Assembly: GCA_027622275.1 (NCBI GenBank)
Contig: JAQBZB010000019.1
Span: forward strand, 1-54,996
Source: Planctomycetota bacterium
Lineage (GTDB): Bacteria > Planctomycetota > Planctomycetia > Pirellulales > Pirellulaceae
Direction: 5' to 3'
Length of the DNA: 54,996 bases
Shown: piece after piece, positions 27,587 through 36,835 of the stretch
Position numbering within the stretch: position 1 is the stretch's first letter
How the letters are laid out: each line of letters starts with the position of its first letter
Program-made: the position numbers and the translations under genes
The notes under the pieces: generated by a model
Told to the model about the DNA's origin: nothing
What the model saw: the letters and a program-made list of their open reading frames with translations, nothing else
The model's database searches: none

Positions 27587-28846
27587 TCAGCCGCGGAGCG
27601 CCGCGCGCGATTCGCGGTCGAGGCAGCGGGCGATGTGGCGGACGGCTTGGCGGAGGCGGTTTTCGTTTTCGACCAGCGACATGCGCAGAAAGCCTTCGCC
27701 CGCGGGACCGAAGCCGCTGCCGGGACTGACGGCGACATCCCCCTTTTCCAGCAGCATCATTGCGAAGTCCATCGTCTTCATGCGGCTAGACCAGGCGTCG
27801 GGAACCTTGGCCCACACGAACATGCCGGCGCGCGGTGGATCGACATCCCAGCCGATGCGCCGCAAGCCTTCGACCAGCACGTCGCGGCGTCCCTGATAGA
27901 TCATCGATTGGGCTTCGACGGCGGCTTCCGTATCGCGCAGCGCGACGATGGCGGCGATCTGAATCGCTTGGAACATGCCGTAATCGTAGTAGCCCTTGAT
28001 CACCGCCAAGGCGCGAATCATCTCGGCGTTGCCGCTGCAAAAGCCGACTCGCCAGCCGGCCATGTTGTAGCCCTTGCTCATCGTCGTGAACTCGACGCCG
28101 ACTTCGCTCGCGCCGGGAGCGGCCAGAAAACTGGGCGGCTGGTAGCCGTCAAACGCGACGTCGGCGTAAGCAAAGTCGCTGATCACCATGAAGCCGAACT
28201 TCTTCGCCAGCTTGACGACGTCGACGTAGAAGTCGGGTTCGATCGTGACGGAAGAAGGATTGTGTGGATAGTTGATGATCAGCAGCTTGGGCTTGGGATA
28301 CAAGTGCTGGCAGGTATAGGCGATGTTGGAGAGGAATTTCTCGCTATCGGCGACTTCCAGCGCGATGACGTTGCCGGCGGCGAGGGCGACCGCGTACATG
28401 TGAACCGGGAAGTAGGGGGACGGGACGATGGCCGTGTCGCCCGGTCCCATCAGCGCGAGACACATGTGGCTGAAGCCTTCCTTCGAGCCCAGGCAGGTGA
28501 TGACCTCGGTATCCGGATCGAGCCGCACGCCGTACTTCTTCAGATACTTGCTGGCAATCTCGCGACGGAGGTTGGGAATGCCGTTCGATTTGCTGTAGCC
28601 GTGATTGTTTGGATCGCGAGCCGCCTCGGCCAGCTTGTCGATCACCAACTGCTCGGGCGGATCGGACGGGTTGCCCATCCCCAGATCGATCACATCGTTT
28701 CCGGCACGCCGCTTTTCGTAGAGCATCGCGTTGATCCGCCCGAACAGGTAAGGCGGCAATCGCAACACGCGGGAAGCCAGTTGGATCTGGAACCGTCCGG
28801 TCGTCTCTTCCGGTTCGGCGGAGGCAGGCACATCGTATTCGGACAT
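27587..28846 (-). CDS. Class I/II aminotransferase (AlaC/DapL-like)
   Basis: A 419-residue PLP enzyme, minus strand. Key stretches: [42 protein letters not shown], the PLP aspartate/tyrosine region INYPHNPSS and [12 protein letters not shown], and the Schiff-base Lys258 in [16 protein letters not shown]. The pattern (LGMGNPS, then YSKSxGIP) is that of the AlaC/YfdZ group, near LL-diaminopimelate aminotransferases. It may be glutamate-pyruvate aminotransferase or a DapL2-like enzyme; the sequence alone does not decide. The first 20 residues are a family-atypical acidic leader. Convergent with the cupin gene. Confidence 0.9.
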   Translation of the reverse strand: MSEYDVPASAEPEETTGRFQIQLASRVLRLPPYLFGRINAMLYEKRRAGNDVIDLGMGNPSDPPEQLVIDKLAEAARDPNNHGYSKSNGIPNLRREIASKYLKKYGVRLDPDTEVITCLGSKEGFSHMCLALMGPGDTAIVPSPYFPVHMYAVALAAGNVIALEVADSEKFLSNIAYTCQHLYPKPKLLIINYPHNPSSVTIEPDFYVDVVKLAKKFGFMVISDFAYADVAFDGYQPPSFLAAPGASEVGVEFTTMSKGYNMAGWRVGFCSGNAEMIRALAVIKGYYDYGMFQAIQIAAIVALRDTEAAVEAQSMIYQGRRDVLVEGLRRIGWDVDPPRAGMFVWAKVPDAWSSRMKTMDFAMMLLEKGDVAVSPGSGFGPAGEGFLRMSLVENENRLRQAVRHIARCLDRESRAALRG

Positions 28847-28967
28847 GGCGGTAAAAGCTCGCGGCGGGCACGTTTCGAGACAAACTCAACGATAACCGCA
28901 AACCGCGAAAGAGGAAATGGCGAGCGGTACGGTGTTGGATTTGTTCGATGTGGCGCGTCTTCAAATG

Positions 28968-29038
28968 AGTAGCATGGCCTCGTAGGCCGTGTCTCCCAGA
29001 CGTTTCCAAGCCGACACGGCCTACGAGGCCATGCTACT
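28968..29038. repeat. Palindrome between aminotransferase and RNase HII-like genes
   Basis: Perfect 26-bp arms at 28968-28993 (AGTAGCATGGCCTCGTAGGC, then CGTGTC) and 29013-29038, with a 19-base loop. It is a hairpin of the dispersed-palindrome type in the window, with an arm sequence not seen elsewhere here. No target duplication was found. Confidence 0.85.
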
Positions 29039-29089
29039 TCTTGCGCAACCTCAAACGAATAAACGCCCTGCGGCGATCAGGCGGGCAGC

Positions 29090-30088
29090 TCACCGAGATC
29101 GCCAAAAAACGCGATCTTCGATGCCGAGCTTCTGCTGAACCGCTTCGATCTCGGCTTTGAATCGTTTGGCGTCGACCGGATAACCGGCGGTCGGTTTGAG
29201 ACTAGGCAGATGCTGCCGCCAAAACGCGTTGAACGCTTTCATAGCGAGTTCTCGCAGGTACTTCGAAGTCATCGACGCCAGCGCCGCCGGCAGAAAGCTT
29301 TCGCCCTTGGCAACAAAGCGAATCTCGATCTGGCGGCTCGGCGTGACCCAGCGATAGACGCTCGCCGCGCGGCCCTCGCGAAGGATCTTTACGCGCTCGT
29401 CCGGGAAGACAGTTTGCAGAACCGCCAGATACCGGTTCCGTCCGCCATGCTTGTCGCACTGGATCAAGACGTTCGTGTCGTCGTGCTGCTCCAAGGCGTT
29501 TCGAACGAGTTCTAAGGTCGCCAGCGACAAGACGGATCCCTTCGAATCATATCGATCGACCAGTTCATTAAACCGTGCGGGAAACACCGCGGTGGAGCGA
29601 ATCTGTGCGAGCGAAACATTCGCTGCCGGCAGCCCCTCGGTAAACAGCGAGCGATCGGTGCCGCGTAGCTCTTCATCGAGATCGATCGGCAGCGCTGTAT
29701 CGTAATCGGAGTACCACGGCACGCGCTGCCATTGCTTGATGTCGGCGGAGGCCAGCACGAGCCAGGCGTCGCGCCAGCGATCGACGCTCGCCGCACAAGT
29801 TGACAAGGCAGCGAAAACGCCTCGTTCGAGGTTCCGCAGTCCGCCCCCCGGTTTGTAGAGTTGTTTCGAGTCGGCGATCGGAATATGACTCGTGCTCGAC
29901 GCATCGGCTCGCACGACACGATGCAGGCGGACGTAGAGGTCGGTGTCTGTGTCGTCATCCGGCACGCGCCACGCCGTCGCCGAGATCAGCAGCGGGCCCA
30001 AATTCGGACCGTAACCGGCTTCGTCAGTACCGATAAGTAATGTCACTTCGAAGTCACTCTCGCTCTTTCGCATGGTTGGGTGAAACAC
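29090..30088 (-). CDS. Ribonuclease HII-like protein
   Basis: A 332-residue protein whose opening LLIGTDEAGYGPNLGPLLIS carries the RNase HII DEAG motif (Asp22, Glu23; the ORF start at 30088 may be a few codons early, ATG 30073 is an alternative). Later come HIPIADSKQLYKPG (the ADSK motif), LIQCDKHGGRNRYLAVLQ (third acidic residue) and VAKGESFLPAALASMTSKYL, then AMKAFNAFWRQ. So the RNase H-fold catalytic acidic set looks present, and it should cleave RNA in RNA-DNA hybrids. It is longer than standard RnhB (about 200), with an insert in the middle, a form I associate with planctomycetes. The biochemical role is inferred. Confidence 0.85.
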   Translation of the reverse strand: MFHPTMRKSESDFEVTLLIGTDEAGYGPNLGPLLISATAWRVPDDDTDTDLYVRLHRVVRADASSTSHIPIADSKQLYKPGGGLRNLERGVFAALSTCAASVDRWRDAWLVLASADIKQWQRVPWYSDYDTALPIDLDEELRGTDRSLFTEGLPAANVSLAQIRSTAVFPARFNELVDRYDSKGSVLSLATLELVRNALEQHDDTNVLIQCDKHGGRNRYLAVLQTVFPDERVKILREGRAASVYRWVTPSRQIEIRFVAKGESFLPAALASMTSKYLRELAMKAFNAFWRQHLPSLKPTAGYPVDAKRFKAEIEAVQQKLGIEDRVFWRSR

Positions 30089-30252
30089 GACAATACCAAA
30101 TCGGCCGACGGTTACGAGCGGCGGTCAGAAAAATGGCAGTCAGAAAAATGAAGCAATCGACAGACAGAGCTTGGACCGATCGTCGCTGGACTTTGAAGGC
30201 ATCTTTCCTTTCTAGATAAATCAGTTTCCGGAGTGATGCTAAGTTCTTGCCA

Positions 30253-30632
30253 CGGTCCCCAACGGGCTTGTCCCGTTGGAACCGAAGATTTCAAGGTTAG
30301 AAAAACGCCTCTGAGGAACAGAGACCCCCGCGAGCTTGCCTCGTGGGTGAATGAGACTCTCCGAGACTACGTCGTCGGGCCGAAGAAGTTAGCTTCGAAT
30401 CTCATTCACCGAACGGGGCAAGCCCGTTGGGGTCTCGACTTTATCTGGCTCGCGGCTAAGGACCGTTTGAGAAATACCTGTTCGAATTCAGGTGAGCGGC
30501 ACGGCGCTAGCCGCCGGTGTTTCACGGCGCACGAAGAACCGGTGGCGAGCGCCATTCCGCTCACTAATTCCTCGAACGGTGCTAACTCACGAATCTTTTG
30601 TTCCAACGAGGCAAGCTCGCTGGGGACACGAG
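30253..30632. repeat. Modular repeat, copy A (three modules with a nested hairpin)
   Basis: Three modules in order. Module 1 (30253-30290) begins CGGTCCCCAACGGGCTTGTC. Module 2 (30321-30437) runs GAGACCCCCGCGAGCTTGCC to CCCGTTGGGGTCTCG with a variable centre. Module 3 (30584-30632) starts AACTCACGAATCTTTTG. The same three modules occur on the opposite strand at 37413-37672. A further hairpin, GTGAGCGG to CCGCTCAC (30492-30564), is nested only in copy A between modules 2 and 3. No reading frame is convincing in this 650-base intergenic space. Confidence 0.8.
30492..30564. repeat. Hairpin nested in repeat copy A
   Basis: Left arm GTGAGCGG with interruptions through GGCGCT and CCGGT pairs with ACCGG, AGCGCC and CCGCTCAC on the right. 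The central loop is about 20 bases. It is absent from copy B, so it looks like a later insertion. Confidence 0.65.
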
Positions 30633-30740
30633 TACTTTGCAACACTCGCACTTCGCGAAACAACATCCGTATGATCCCTGTCGAATCACCCCTCATTCTT
30701 TAGCGGTCTCGACGGTTGCTAGACAAACGAGTTTCTTCCG

Positions 30741-31670
30741 TTGATGATACTCCGAATGAACTTCACGAAGATTCGCCGGACGGTTGCCTTGATTTCGCTC
30801 GTATTGCTGCTCGCGGCGACAACATGGGTTGGGTTGTTCTTCAAGCAAGTCGGTTCCCGCGACATCAACGATTGGATTCACGCGTTCTGTCTCACTCAGT
30901 CGGTGTTGCTTGCGGCGTGTGCGGTCTATGGGCCGGGCAGATTAATTGTGCGAGTGCCGCTCGTAATTGCTTGGGGGCTGGCCATCGGATTTGCTCTGGC
31001 GACACTGAACCTGATCTCAATGCCGGGAACAGCCTCGCTCGCGGCGGGCGCGCTTTTGGTTGCAACAGGAACGCTATCGCCGCTGATCCTCTTCGCGTTG
31101 CACCGTTGGAGAACGGGCGTGTGTTTGGCGTTCGGCGTATCGTCAAGCCGGCCTGCCGCACGCCGGGTCTATCAGCTTAGTCTGCAAATGCTGATGATCC
31201 TCACCACCGCTTTCGCCGTGATGGGCGTCGTTGCCCGGGCTGCGGTCACAGCACCTGCTGATCCCTACGGAACCGAGCACGATATTTTGGTAGTGCAAGC
31301 GTGGCTCGGGTTCTTTCCATGCCTGGCCGCCGCTCCGGCGTTGCTTGTCGTCTTCCGGCCTTCCTGGAAGATCGTACTCGCGTGCGGCTTTTTCGTTGTC
31401 GTCACGTTGGCTGATCCGTTGTTACTTGCGCTCGCTGCCCCATTCGTTTTCGAGGACAAGACTTTTTTTCCAAAGACGACCTGGGACACGTTTCTTGAAA
31501 TTGGGAGCGATTCGTTTTTATGGCACGGTCAGGCCGTTATCGCGACGGTGGTTTACGTGCTTCTCGCGCGTGCCGCCGGATTCCAGATGGTCGTTCCCAA
31601 TCAGTCCAACGACAAGAAGCCAAATCCTTCGGCACAGCCGGCGACCGAGGCGGGTTGCGTCCAGGATTGA
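30741..31670 (+). CDS. Hypothetical polytopic membrane protein
   Basis: A 309-residue protein with about seven to eight hydrophobic segments, beginning VALISLVLLLAATTWVGLFF, and a short hydrophilic C-terminal tail (PNQSNDKKPNPSAQPATEAG). No family recognised. ATG 30741; alternative ATG 30744/30756. It lies on its own strand after the modular repeat and ends 70 bases inside the end of the opposite-strand YCF48-like gene, giving a convergent overlap (31601-31670). Both products look complete, so the overlap is probably real, but the extent of each C-terminus is not certain. Confidence 0.75.
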   Translation: MMILRMNFTKIRRTVALISLVLLLAATTWVGLFFKQVGSRDINDWIHAFCLTQSVLLAACAVYGPGRLIVRVPLVIAWGLAIGFALATLNLISMPGTASLAAGALLVATGTLSPLILFALHRWRTGVCLAFGVSSSRPAARRVYQLSLQMLMILTTAFAVMGVVARAAVTAPADPYGTEHDILVVQAWLGFFPCLAAAPALLVVFRPSWKIVLACGFFVVVTLADPLLLALAAPFVFEDKTFFPKTTWDTFLEIGSDSFLWHGQAVIATVVYVLLARAAGFQMVVPNQSNDKKPNPSAQPATEAGCVQD

Positions 31671-34600
31671 AAGCCGACGCCAGGCACGACGCGTTGCACG
31701 CCGCAAGCCCACACCTCGCCGTCAGCGATCTGCTCGTGACCCAGCTCGGCGAACGGAATCGCTGCCTCGATGCTCCAGGTTTCGCCGCTCGATTCAGCGG
31801 CGACGAACCATTCCGGATTCCAACGCGCGTCGCCCCAAGCCGTCTCGCCGGTCCAGCCGCGATGGTCGACGGACAACTTGACGTAGCTGCTGTAATCGCG
31901 GTTCGTGTCGAGCAATAGCTCAACACGATCCTGCGCGGAAAGATCGGGGTCGCGGCTGCGCTCCTCACTCGTCGTCGCGTATGGCAGACCACGGATCTTG
32001 CGACATTGAATGCCGAGATAGAGATACTCGTCGTCGCGGGCTAGTTGGACCGTCGCCGGCCAGTCGACGTCGTCGCCGAGCTGACTCTTCAGTTCGGCCT
32101 GAGCCGCGCTCGCCCAAATCTCTTCGTCGAACTTGCCATCGAGAAACGGTTTCTCGGAAACTCTTTGGCACGACAACAGCGGCTTGGGCGAATGACCCTT
32201 TCGCGAGGTCAACCACAACTCGCCGTGAGCCGTCTGACGCCACGCGCCAACCGGTTGGCTGCCGGCGACTTGCTGATACAGGCGAGAGGCTGCGTGCAGG
32301 TTGCCTTGCCTGCGGTAGGCCGAGGCGACGGCAAATCGGAGGCTCGGCTCGGCAAACAGTACGGGTCGTAAATGCTGGATACTCTCGGCTTGAAACAGCA
32401 GCCGCTCCAAGGGATCGGTGGCGTCGCTGGGGGCATCGAAACCGGCCCGTTGGGCACGCGAATCGTAGCTGGTGACTTCCAGCTGGCGGTTCAAGTTCGG
32501 CGGCAGCGCGGCGTTGAAGGCGTTCGCCACCGCAGCTTGCTGGACAAGATGACTGGCGATGGCTGGCTGTGTGCCGAACGCGTTCCCGGCTTCCTCACTG
32601 GCGAGATACTCGAAACACCAAGAGATTGCGGCATCGGAGAGTGCATGCGCCGGGTCTTTGCGCAGCAGGTGTTGCAACGATTCGCAAGCCAGCTCGTAGC
32701 GACCGAGTTCGCGATAGTGTTGCGCCAGTTGGTACAGGATGTCGCCGCCGGCTGGTGGGCCCAGTTCGCGAGTCAACTCGTCAATCTGTGCCGACCAGGC
32801 GGCGATATTCTCGGCGTCCGCGGCGGCGCGTGTGAGCAAGGATTCGACGACGCGTTGCTTCTGTGTCGCACGCTTTAGTTCGGCAAGACTCGTCGCTTGC
32901 GGATGCCCCTCGGCGCGTCTTGCGTCGCTGGCATAGGAAATCGCGACTCCAGAAAACAGATCGCGACCGGCGACGGCACCGGGAACTTTGCTCGACAGCA
33001 GCTCGATCCCTCGTCGGCGCGGAACCGGTGCCCAACGGTCGCGTAGCAATCCGTAACTCTGCGATGCGTGTTCGTGGATCGTGCGGCCAAGTCGTGTGGC
33101 AAGTTGCGATGTGTCGATTGCCATCGCGCCTGACCCTTCGCCGTCGGCCACCGCACAGACCTTCTTCACTTGCCACGGCTCGAGGCCAAGGACTCGAATT
33201 TGATCAGCGTAGGCAGATGGATCGGCAGCTTGTTCGGCGGCCCGCAGGACGGCTTGACTGACGAGCTGTGCCAGTGGTTCATTTCGACGCGGATCGGCTG
33301 CACGTGTGACAACAACGTCCGGCCGCCACTGGCGGAGCCGCAACACGAGGTATTCTTCCAAGGCAGTGCCGCCGTCAGTTCCGTTCGTGAGACTCCAACC
33401 GTGAGCGATCGACTCGGCGGACATCTTGAGATCAGACTGCCGCAACGGGAATCTCCATGTCGCGTTGGCATACGCTCCGCTGGCGGCAATGACACCGGCG
33501 GAAAGCCGCTGATCCACGCTCGCCGTCGTTGCGGAGGAAGCCTCGACGTCGCGACGCGTCAACGACTCGATGACGCCGAGGTAACCTTCATCGCCACAGT
33601 AACGCGCGAGCAACTCCAGCGGGACTTCCGACGCTTCGGCAAACAGACCGAGCATGGCTGCCCGCTTGCCGCCCTGTTGCGGGAGCCAAGTCTCGCCGCC
33701 GTCATGTGTGACGAGAATCATTCCGAGCGCGCCAATGGCCCAACCTCGACGTGCGTCTACGAACGTGATGGCGTGAATCGGCAACGACTGACCGGTGTGA
33801 AGCAGCTGCCACGATCGGCCATGATCACGACTCCGCAAGATGCAGCTGCCTGGATTGCCTGCGAGCCAGGCGTAGTTGTCGATGGTTTCGAACGCTCGGA
33901 AGTCGATCTTGTCGGCAACTTGCGGAGGTAGCGGCAACTCCGGCGCGTGCCACGAGCGTCCGGCGTCATCGGTGACCAGCAGCAGTCCCCCGTCTCCCGC
34001 GACTTGCAACCGGCCCGGATTGGTCGCCCGCGCCGCTCGCAGATGGCGGAGGCCTGTCTCCGGTTTAACGAGCGGTTGCAGCGCAGTGGAGCCAAAGGCA
34101 GCGACCGCTCCGTTTCGCCCGACGACAAACCCGTGATTCGCATCTGCAAAGTCTCCGGTGAGCCATTCGTTTCGTTGATCCGTTGCGAACGAGGACCAAC
34201 TGCGGCCGCCGTCCTCGGTTCGAAAGACGCCCGCCGGATACATCGTCGACGGTGTGCCAACCGCCCAACCGCGACGCTGATCGAAGAACTTGACGCGTGC
34301 CAGATTGGGCAACGTCTCGGCCGAGACTTGCGTCCAACGCCGCCCACCGTTTTCGGTTCGCAAGACGACGCCGCTGGTCCGCTGGCTGAACGGATGTGTC
34401 CAACCACCAACGATCCAGCCGTTCTGATCATCGATGAAGTGAATGGACTGCAGCGAGCAGTTGACCGGCGAATCGGCCAGTCGCCAGTGCTGGCCTGCGT
34501 CTTCGGTCGTCCAGATCACACCGCGATCACCCACCGCCCAACCACGATCCGCATCGTGGAAGAAGACGTCGTGAAGCGCCGCGTCGGCCAACATCTCGGG

Positions 34601-34696
34601 AGGCGTGCTAGCAGGCTGAGCAGACAGTTCCCGCCAAGCGGCCAGTACGAGCAGTAACGCAAGAGCAACCATGAAGATTCGTCGTCCGTGACGCAT
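31601..34696 (-). CDS. Exported YCF48-like propeller with C-terminal CBM9-like domain
   Basis: A 1,031-residue secreted protein. Signal peptide at the start (FMVALALLLVLAAWRELSAQ), then an N-terminal propeller of YCF48/photosystem-assembly type: repeats such as DRGWAVGDRGVIWTTEDAG, NGWIVGGWTHPF and ARRGWAIGALGMILVTHDGG. A middle region follows (about 350-800, probably helical, with WRPDVVVTRAADPRRNEPLA). The C-terminus (about 840-1031) is CBM9-like: LDGKFDEEIWASAAQAEL, then DDEYLYLGIQC and WSIEAAIPFAELG. It may bind cell-surface glycans. Ends overlap the convergent gene by 70 bases. The enzymatic role, if any, is unknown. Confidence 0.8.
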   Translation of the reverse strand: MRHGRRIFMVALALLLVLAAWRELSAQPASTPPEMLADAALHDVFFHDADRGWAVGDRGVIWTTEDAGQHWRLADSPVNCSLQSIHFIDDQNGWIVGGWTHPFSQRTSGVVLRTENGGRRWTQVSAETLPNLARVKFFDQRRGWAVGTPSTMYPAGVFRTEDGGRSWSSFATDQRNEWLTGDFADANHGFVVGRNGAVAAFGSTALQPLVKPETGLRHLRAARATNPGRLQVAGDGGLLLVTDDAGRSWHAPELPLPPQVADKIDFRAFETIDNYAWLAGNPGSCILRSRDHGRSWQLLHTGQSLPIHAITFVDARRGWAIGALGMILVTHDGGETWLPQQGGKRAAMLGLFAEASEVPLELLARYCGDEGYLGVIESLTRRDVEASSATTASVDQRLSAGVIAASGAYANATWRFPLRQSDLKMSAESIAHGWSLTNGTDGGTALEEYLVLRLRQWRPDVVVTRAADPRRNEPLAQLVSQAVLRAAEQAADPSAYADQIRVLGLEPWQVKKVCAVADGEGSGAMAIDTSQLATRLGRTIHEHASQSYGLLRDRWAPVPRRRGIELLSSKVPGAVAGRDLFSGVAISYASDARRAEGHPQATSLAELKRATQKQRVVESLLTRAAADAENIAAWSAQIDELTRELGPPAGGDILYQLAQHYRELGRYELACESLQHLLRKDPAHALSDAAISWCFEYLASEEAGNAFGTQPAIASHLVQQAAVANAFNAALPPNLNRQLEVTSYDSRAQRAGFDAPSDATDPLERLLFQAESIQHLRPVLFAEPSLRFAVASAYRRQGNLHAASRLYQQVAGSQPVGAWRQTAHGELWLTSRKGHSPKPLLSCQRVSEKPFLDGKFDEEIWASAAQAELKSQLGDDVDWPATVQLARDDEYLYLGIQCRKIRGLPYATTSEERSRDPDLSAQDRVELLLDTNRDYSSYVKLSVDHRGWTGETAWGDARWNPEWFVAAESSGETWSIEAAIPFAELGHEQIADGEVWACGVQRVVPGVGFQSWTQPASVAGCAEGFGFLSLD

Positions 34697-34766
34697 CGCG
34701 CGAAGCTCCGTCGAGAGAAGTGCGGAAGAAGTGGGCGGGGATTCTACCCAAACTCCCAGCCTGCTC

Positions 34767-36101
34767 CTAGGGAGAAGTTGCTGTTTGAACAGCGAGATTC
34801 CACGACTGAGGCAAGCCTTCCTTAGTCTCGCAGAGGATTTCCAAGATGGCTTGCCGATCAGCGGGTGTCAGATGAGCGAAGCGCTCGGATTGGTCCAGCC
34901 CCGTAAGAATCTCCCACAGCCGCTGATAGACTTGCTCACGAACTCGATCCGGTAAGCCGTCGAATGCTGCCGAATAGATCAGGAAACTGCAAGGATAACG
35001 GAACAGCCGCCGCCGCAGATCGAACTGACGAAGGCTGCGGCCTTGGCTGTCGAACGGACCTTGTGCGGCGAAATCCTCGGCAAACGTACTTGTCCCGGCG
35101 ATCGGTTCGGAAAGTTGGTGTTCGTCCACCATCAGCAAACACTCAACGACCTTCTCGGCCGCCGAGGCGTAGCGACGCTGCGTCGAATCCGACTCGTAGC
35201 TGTGTGATCGGTCGAGTGCTCGATTCATGACATCGGCGTCACGCGCCGTCGTGCGACCACTAAAGTTCGCCGCCGCGATGCGATTGTGAACGAACGCTTG
35301 GTGACCAAGTACCATCAGCGCGACGATGTCGCTGTCCGGCGCGATGTACGGAGATGTCCTGATGTGATCGCTCAAATCCGTGACGTTGGCACCGGCGCTG
35401 ACATCGAGATCTTCCGGGCCGTTGGTGCCGTCGACGATGGCGTTTCCCATGTGTCTTTGTTTGCCGTGCGTGCCGGTGACAAACCAGCCTCCCCAACGCT
35501 GGGAGAGCGGACTTGAATCGTCGGTTCGGTAAGTTCCCGAGCTAAAAACTGGAAGTCCACTCGCGTCGGCATACACCGACCGCATGATGTGGCCGGGGAT
35601 TCGCTGTGTGTGGCTCGATGCGTGGCACAACAAGCAATGATCCGTTTGACGAGTAATTACGGCTCGCGACTTGTTGTGTTGGTCCAGCGTATAGAAGACG
35701 GCACCAAGTTGCGGATCGACCGCTGAAATCTCGACGACGTCACCCCGCTGGACCCACCCAAGATAGATGTCGTCATTGAAGTAGAGCGCACGAGGCGTTC
35801 GCGGTGAAATGCAATGACGTTGAAGGCTCGTCTTGGAGAAGACCAACGTTTGCGAAGACGCTGGGACTTGAAGATACTCCATCAGCGCCGGCAAGTATCC
35901 ATGCTCGGCATCATGGTCGAGCGTCAGTTCACCGGCGTCGAGCCGTTCTTTCAACTGGGCGACGCGGTCGTGTGGCGCTTCGGTCGAGTAGTTGATCGGA
36001 TCGCGTTCGAATTCGAGTTGCCCGAATGCGGGCGTGCCGAACAGCAACAGAGACGTTGCAATCAGCGCGAACAACTTTTGACTTGGACGACGATACTTCA
36101 C
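34767..36101 (-). CDS. Exported monohaem cytochrome c-type protein
   Basis: A 444-residue protein with a signal peptide (KLFALIATSLLLFGTPAFGQ) and one haem-attachment site, CLLCH, at 156-160 in RQTDHCLLCHASS. Distal-ligand candidates lie in PGHIMRSVY and GKQRHMGNAIV. The region around RWGGWFVTGTHG is typical of the planctomycete group I recall, which is otherwise uncharacterised. It is 22 bases downstream of the protoglobin gene on the same strand, and both are divergent from an Rrf2 regulator, so it probably belongs to a nitric oxide or oxygen response unit. Electron transfer partner and substrate unknown. Confidence 0.82.
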   Translation of the reverse strand: MKYRRPSQKLFALIATSLLLFGTPAFGQLEFERDPINYSTEAPHDRVAQLKERLDAGELTLDHDAEHGYLPALMEYLQVPASSQTLVFSKTSLQRHCISPRTPRALYFNDDIYLGWVQRGDVVEISAVDPQLGAVFYTLDQHNKSRAVITRQTDHCLLCHASSHTQRIPGHIMRSVYADASGLPVFSSGTYRTDDSSPLSQRWGGWFVTGTHGKQRHMGNAIVDGTNGPEDLDVSAGANVTDLSDHIRTSPYIAPDSDIVALMVLGHQAFVHNRIAAANFSGRTTARDADVMNRALDRSHSYESDSTQRRYASAAEKVVECLLMVDEHQLSEPIAGTSTFAEDFAAQGPFDSQGRSLRQFDLRRRLFRYPCSFLIYSAAFDGLPDRVREQVYQRLWEILTGLDQSERFAHLTPADRQAILEILCETKEGLPQSWNLAVQTATSP

Positions 36102-36123
36102 GTGAGTGCCTCGGCAATCGCGT

Positions 36124-36699
36124 TCATGCCGCTTGGTAATGGCGTGTAATCAAATCATTCTGAAGCCACAGCAACTTGTTGAACGCGCGCAGGGTTCGTG
36201 CTTGTGTATCGGCCTCCAGGCCTAAACCAAGGATCGTTGCGACTAATGCGTCTGATACGAATCCCATCAACGCGTTCATCTGTACGAGCGGAACGTCAAG
36301 TTCGGCGCTACCCGCTTTCGGTGTGTGGATTTTGCCGACGAGGTCGAGGTAGCTAAGCATCGCACCGTCATAAGGCTTCGTGACCAGCGCCGTCAGGTAA
36401 CGTCCGAGATGCTGCTTGCGGAACTCGATCATCTCGTGATCTTGCGTCAGCGCATCAATGTCCGCGGGAACGGAGCCTTCGTAGCCGGATTGCCGAGACA
36501 CGAAATGCCGCTTCGTTGAACTGTACGAAAACAGCTTGTCATAGACCGCGTCGACTAACCCCGGTACTAACGGGGCCAGATGAGCCGCCGCACCGTGAAT
36601 CGCCGCGATGTCGTCTTCGCCGAACCCCATGAATTCAATGAGGTAACCGAAACGGTAGGCCAAATCCGATTCCAGCTGTGCTTCATCAATTTGTTTCAC
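36124..36699 (-). CDS. Protoglobin-family haem protein
   Basis: A 191-residue single-domain protoglobin. It matches the globin-coupled-sensor globin fold without a signalling domain: YRFGYLIEFMGFGEDDIAAI, DKLFSYSSTKRHF, EFRKQHLGRYLTAL, and the proximal histidine candidate His125 in LVGKIHTPKAG. The C-terminal helix (RTLRAFNKLLWLQNDLITRH) ends the protein. Protoglobins bind O2, NO or CO; this one is likely an NO/O2 binder. ATG 36699. It is followed by the cytochrome gene and preceded by a divergent Rrf2 gene with two palindromic operators, a plausible NO-detoxification arrangement. Confidence 0.88.
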   Translation of the reverse strand: MKQIDEAQLESDLAYRFGYLIEFMGFGEDDIAAIHGAAAHLAPLVPGLVDAVYDKLFSYSSTKRHFVSRQSGYEGSVPADIDALTQDHEMIEFRKQHLGRYLTALVTKPYDGAMLSYLDLVGKIHTPKAGSAELDVPLVQMNALMGFVSDALVATILGLGLEADTQARTLRAFNKLLWLQNDLITRHYQAA

Positions 36700-36756
36700 T
36701 GGTGAGATCCCTGTGTCAAATTCAAGTCTGATGGAGTTTCCGCGAACTAGCTGCTA

Positions 36757-36824
36757 AACTGGATGCGAGCATCCAGTTGTTGTCCGAAGTATACCGACGA
36801 TAAACTGGATGTCAACATCCAATT
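36757..36824. promoter_or_regulatory. Twin Rrf2 operator palindromes
   Basis: Two 22-bp palindromes: site 1 at 36757-36778 (AACTGGATGC, GA, GCATCCAGTT, perfect) and site 2 at 36803-36824 (AACTGGATGT, CA, ACATCCAATT, one mismatch). Centres are 46 bases apart. Site 2 lies just before the rrf2 start at 36836; both lie between the divergent genes. They are the natural candidates for binding the Rrf2 dimer encoded next door and would let it control itself and the protoglobin-cytochrome pair. Not a match to the E. coli NsrR consensus. Confidence 0.75.
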
Positions 36825-36835
36825 ATGGTTGCCTG

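Noticed and set aside
27635-28972. Long plus-strand open frame (445 codons) opposite the aminotransferase
   Set aside because: It mirrors the real PLP enzyme, which has full conserved motifs on the minus strand; the plus-strand product has none.
36757-36824. Classical NsrR-binding site
   Set aside because: The palindromes are strong, but their sequence does not match the known E. coli consensus; named as Rrf2 candidates only.
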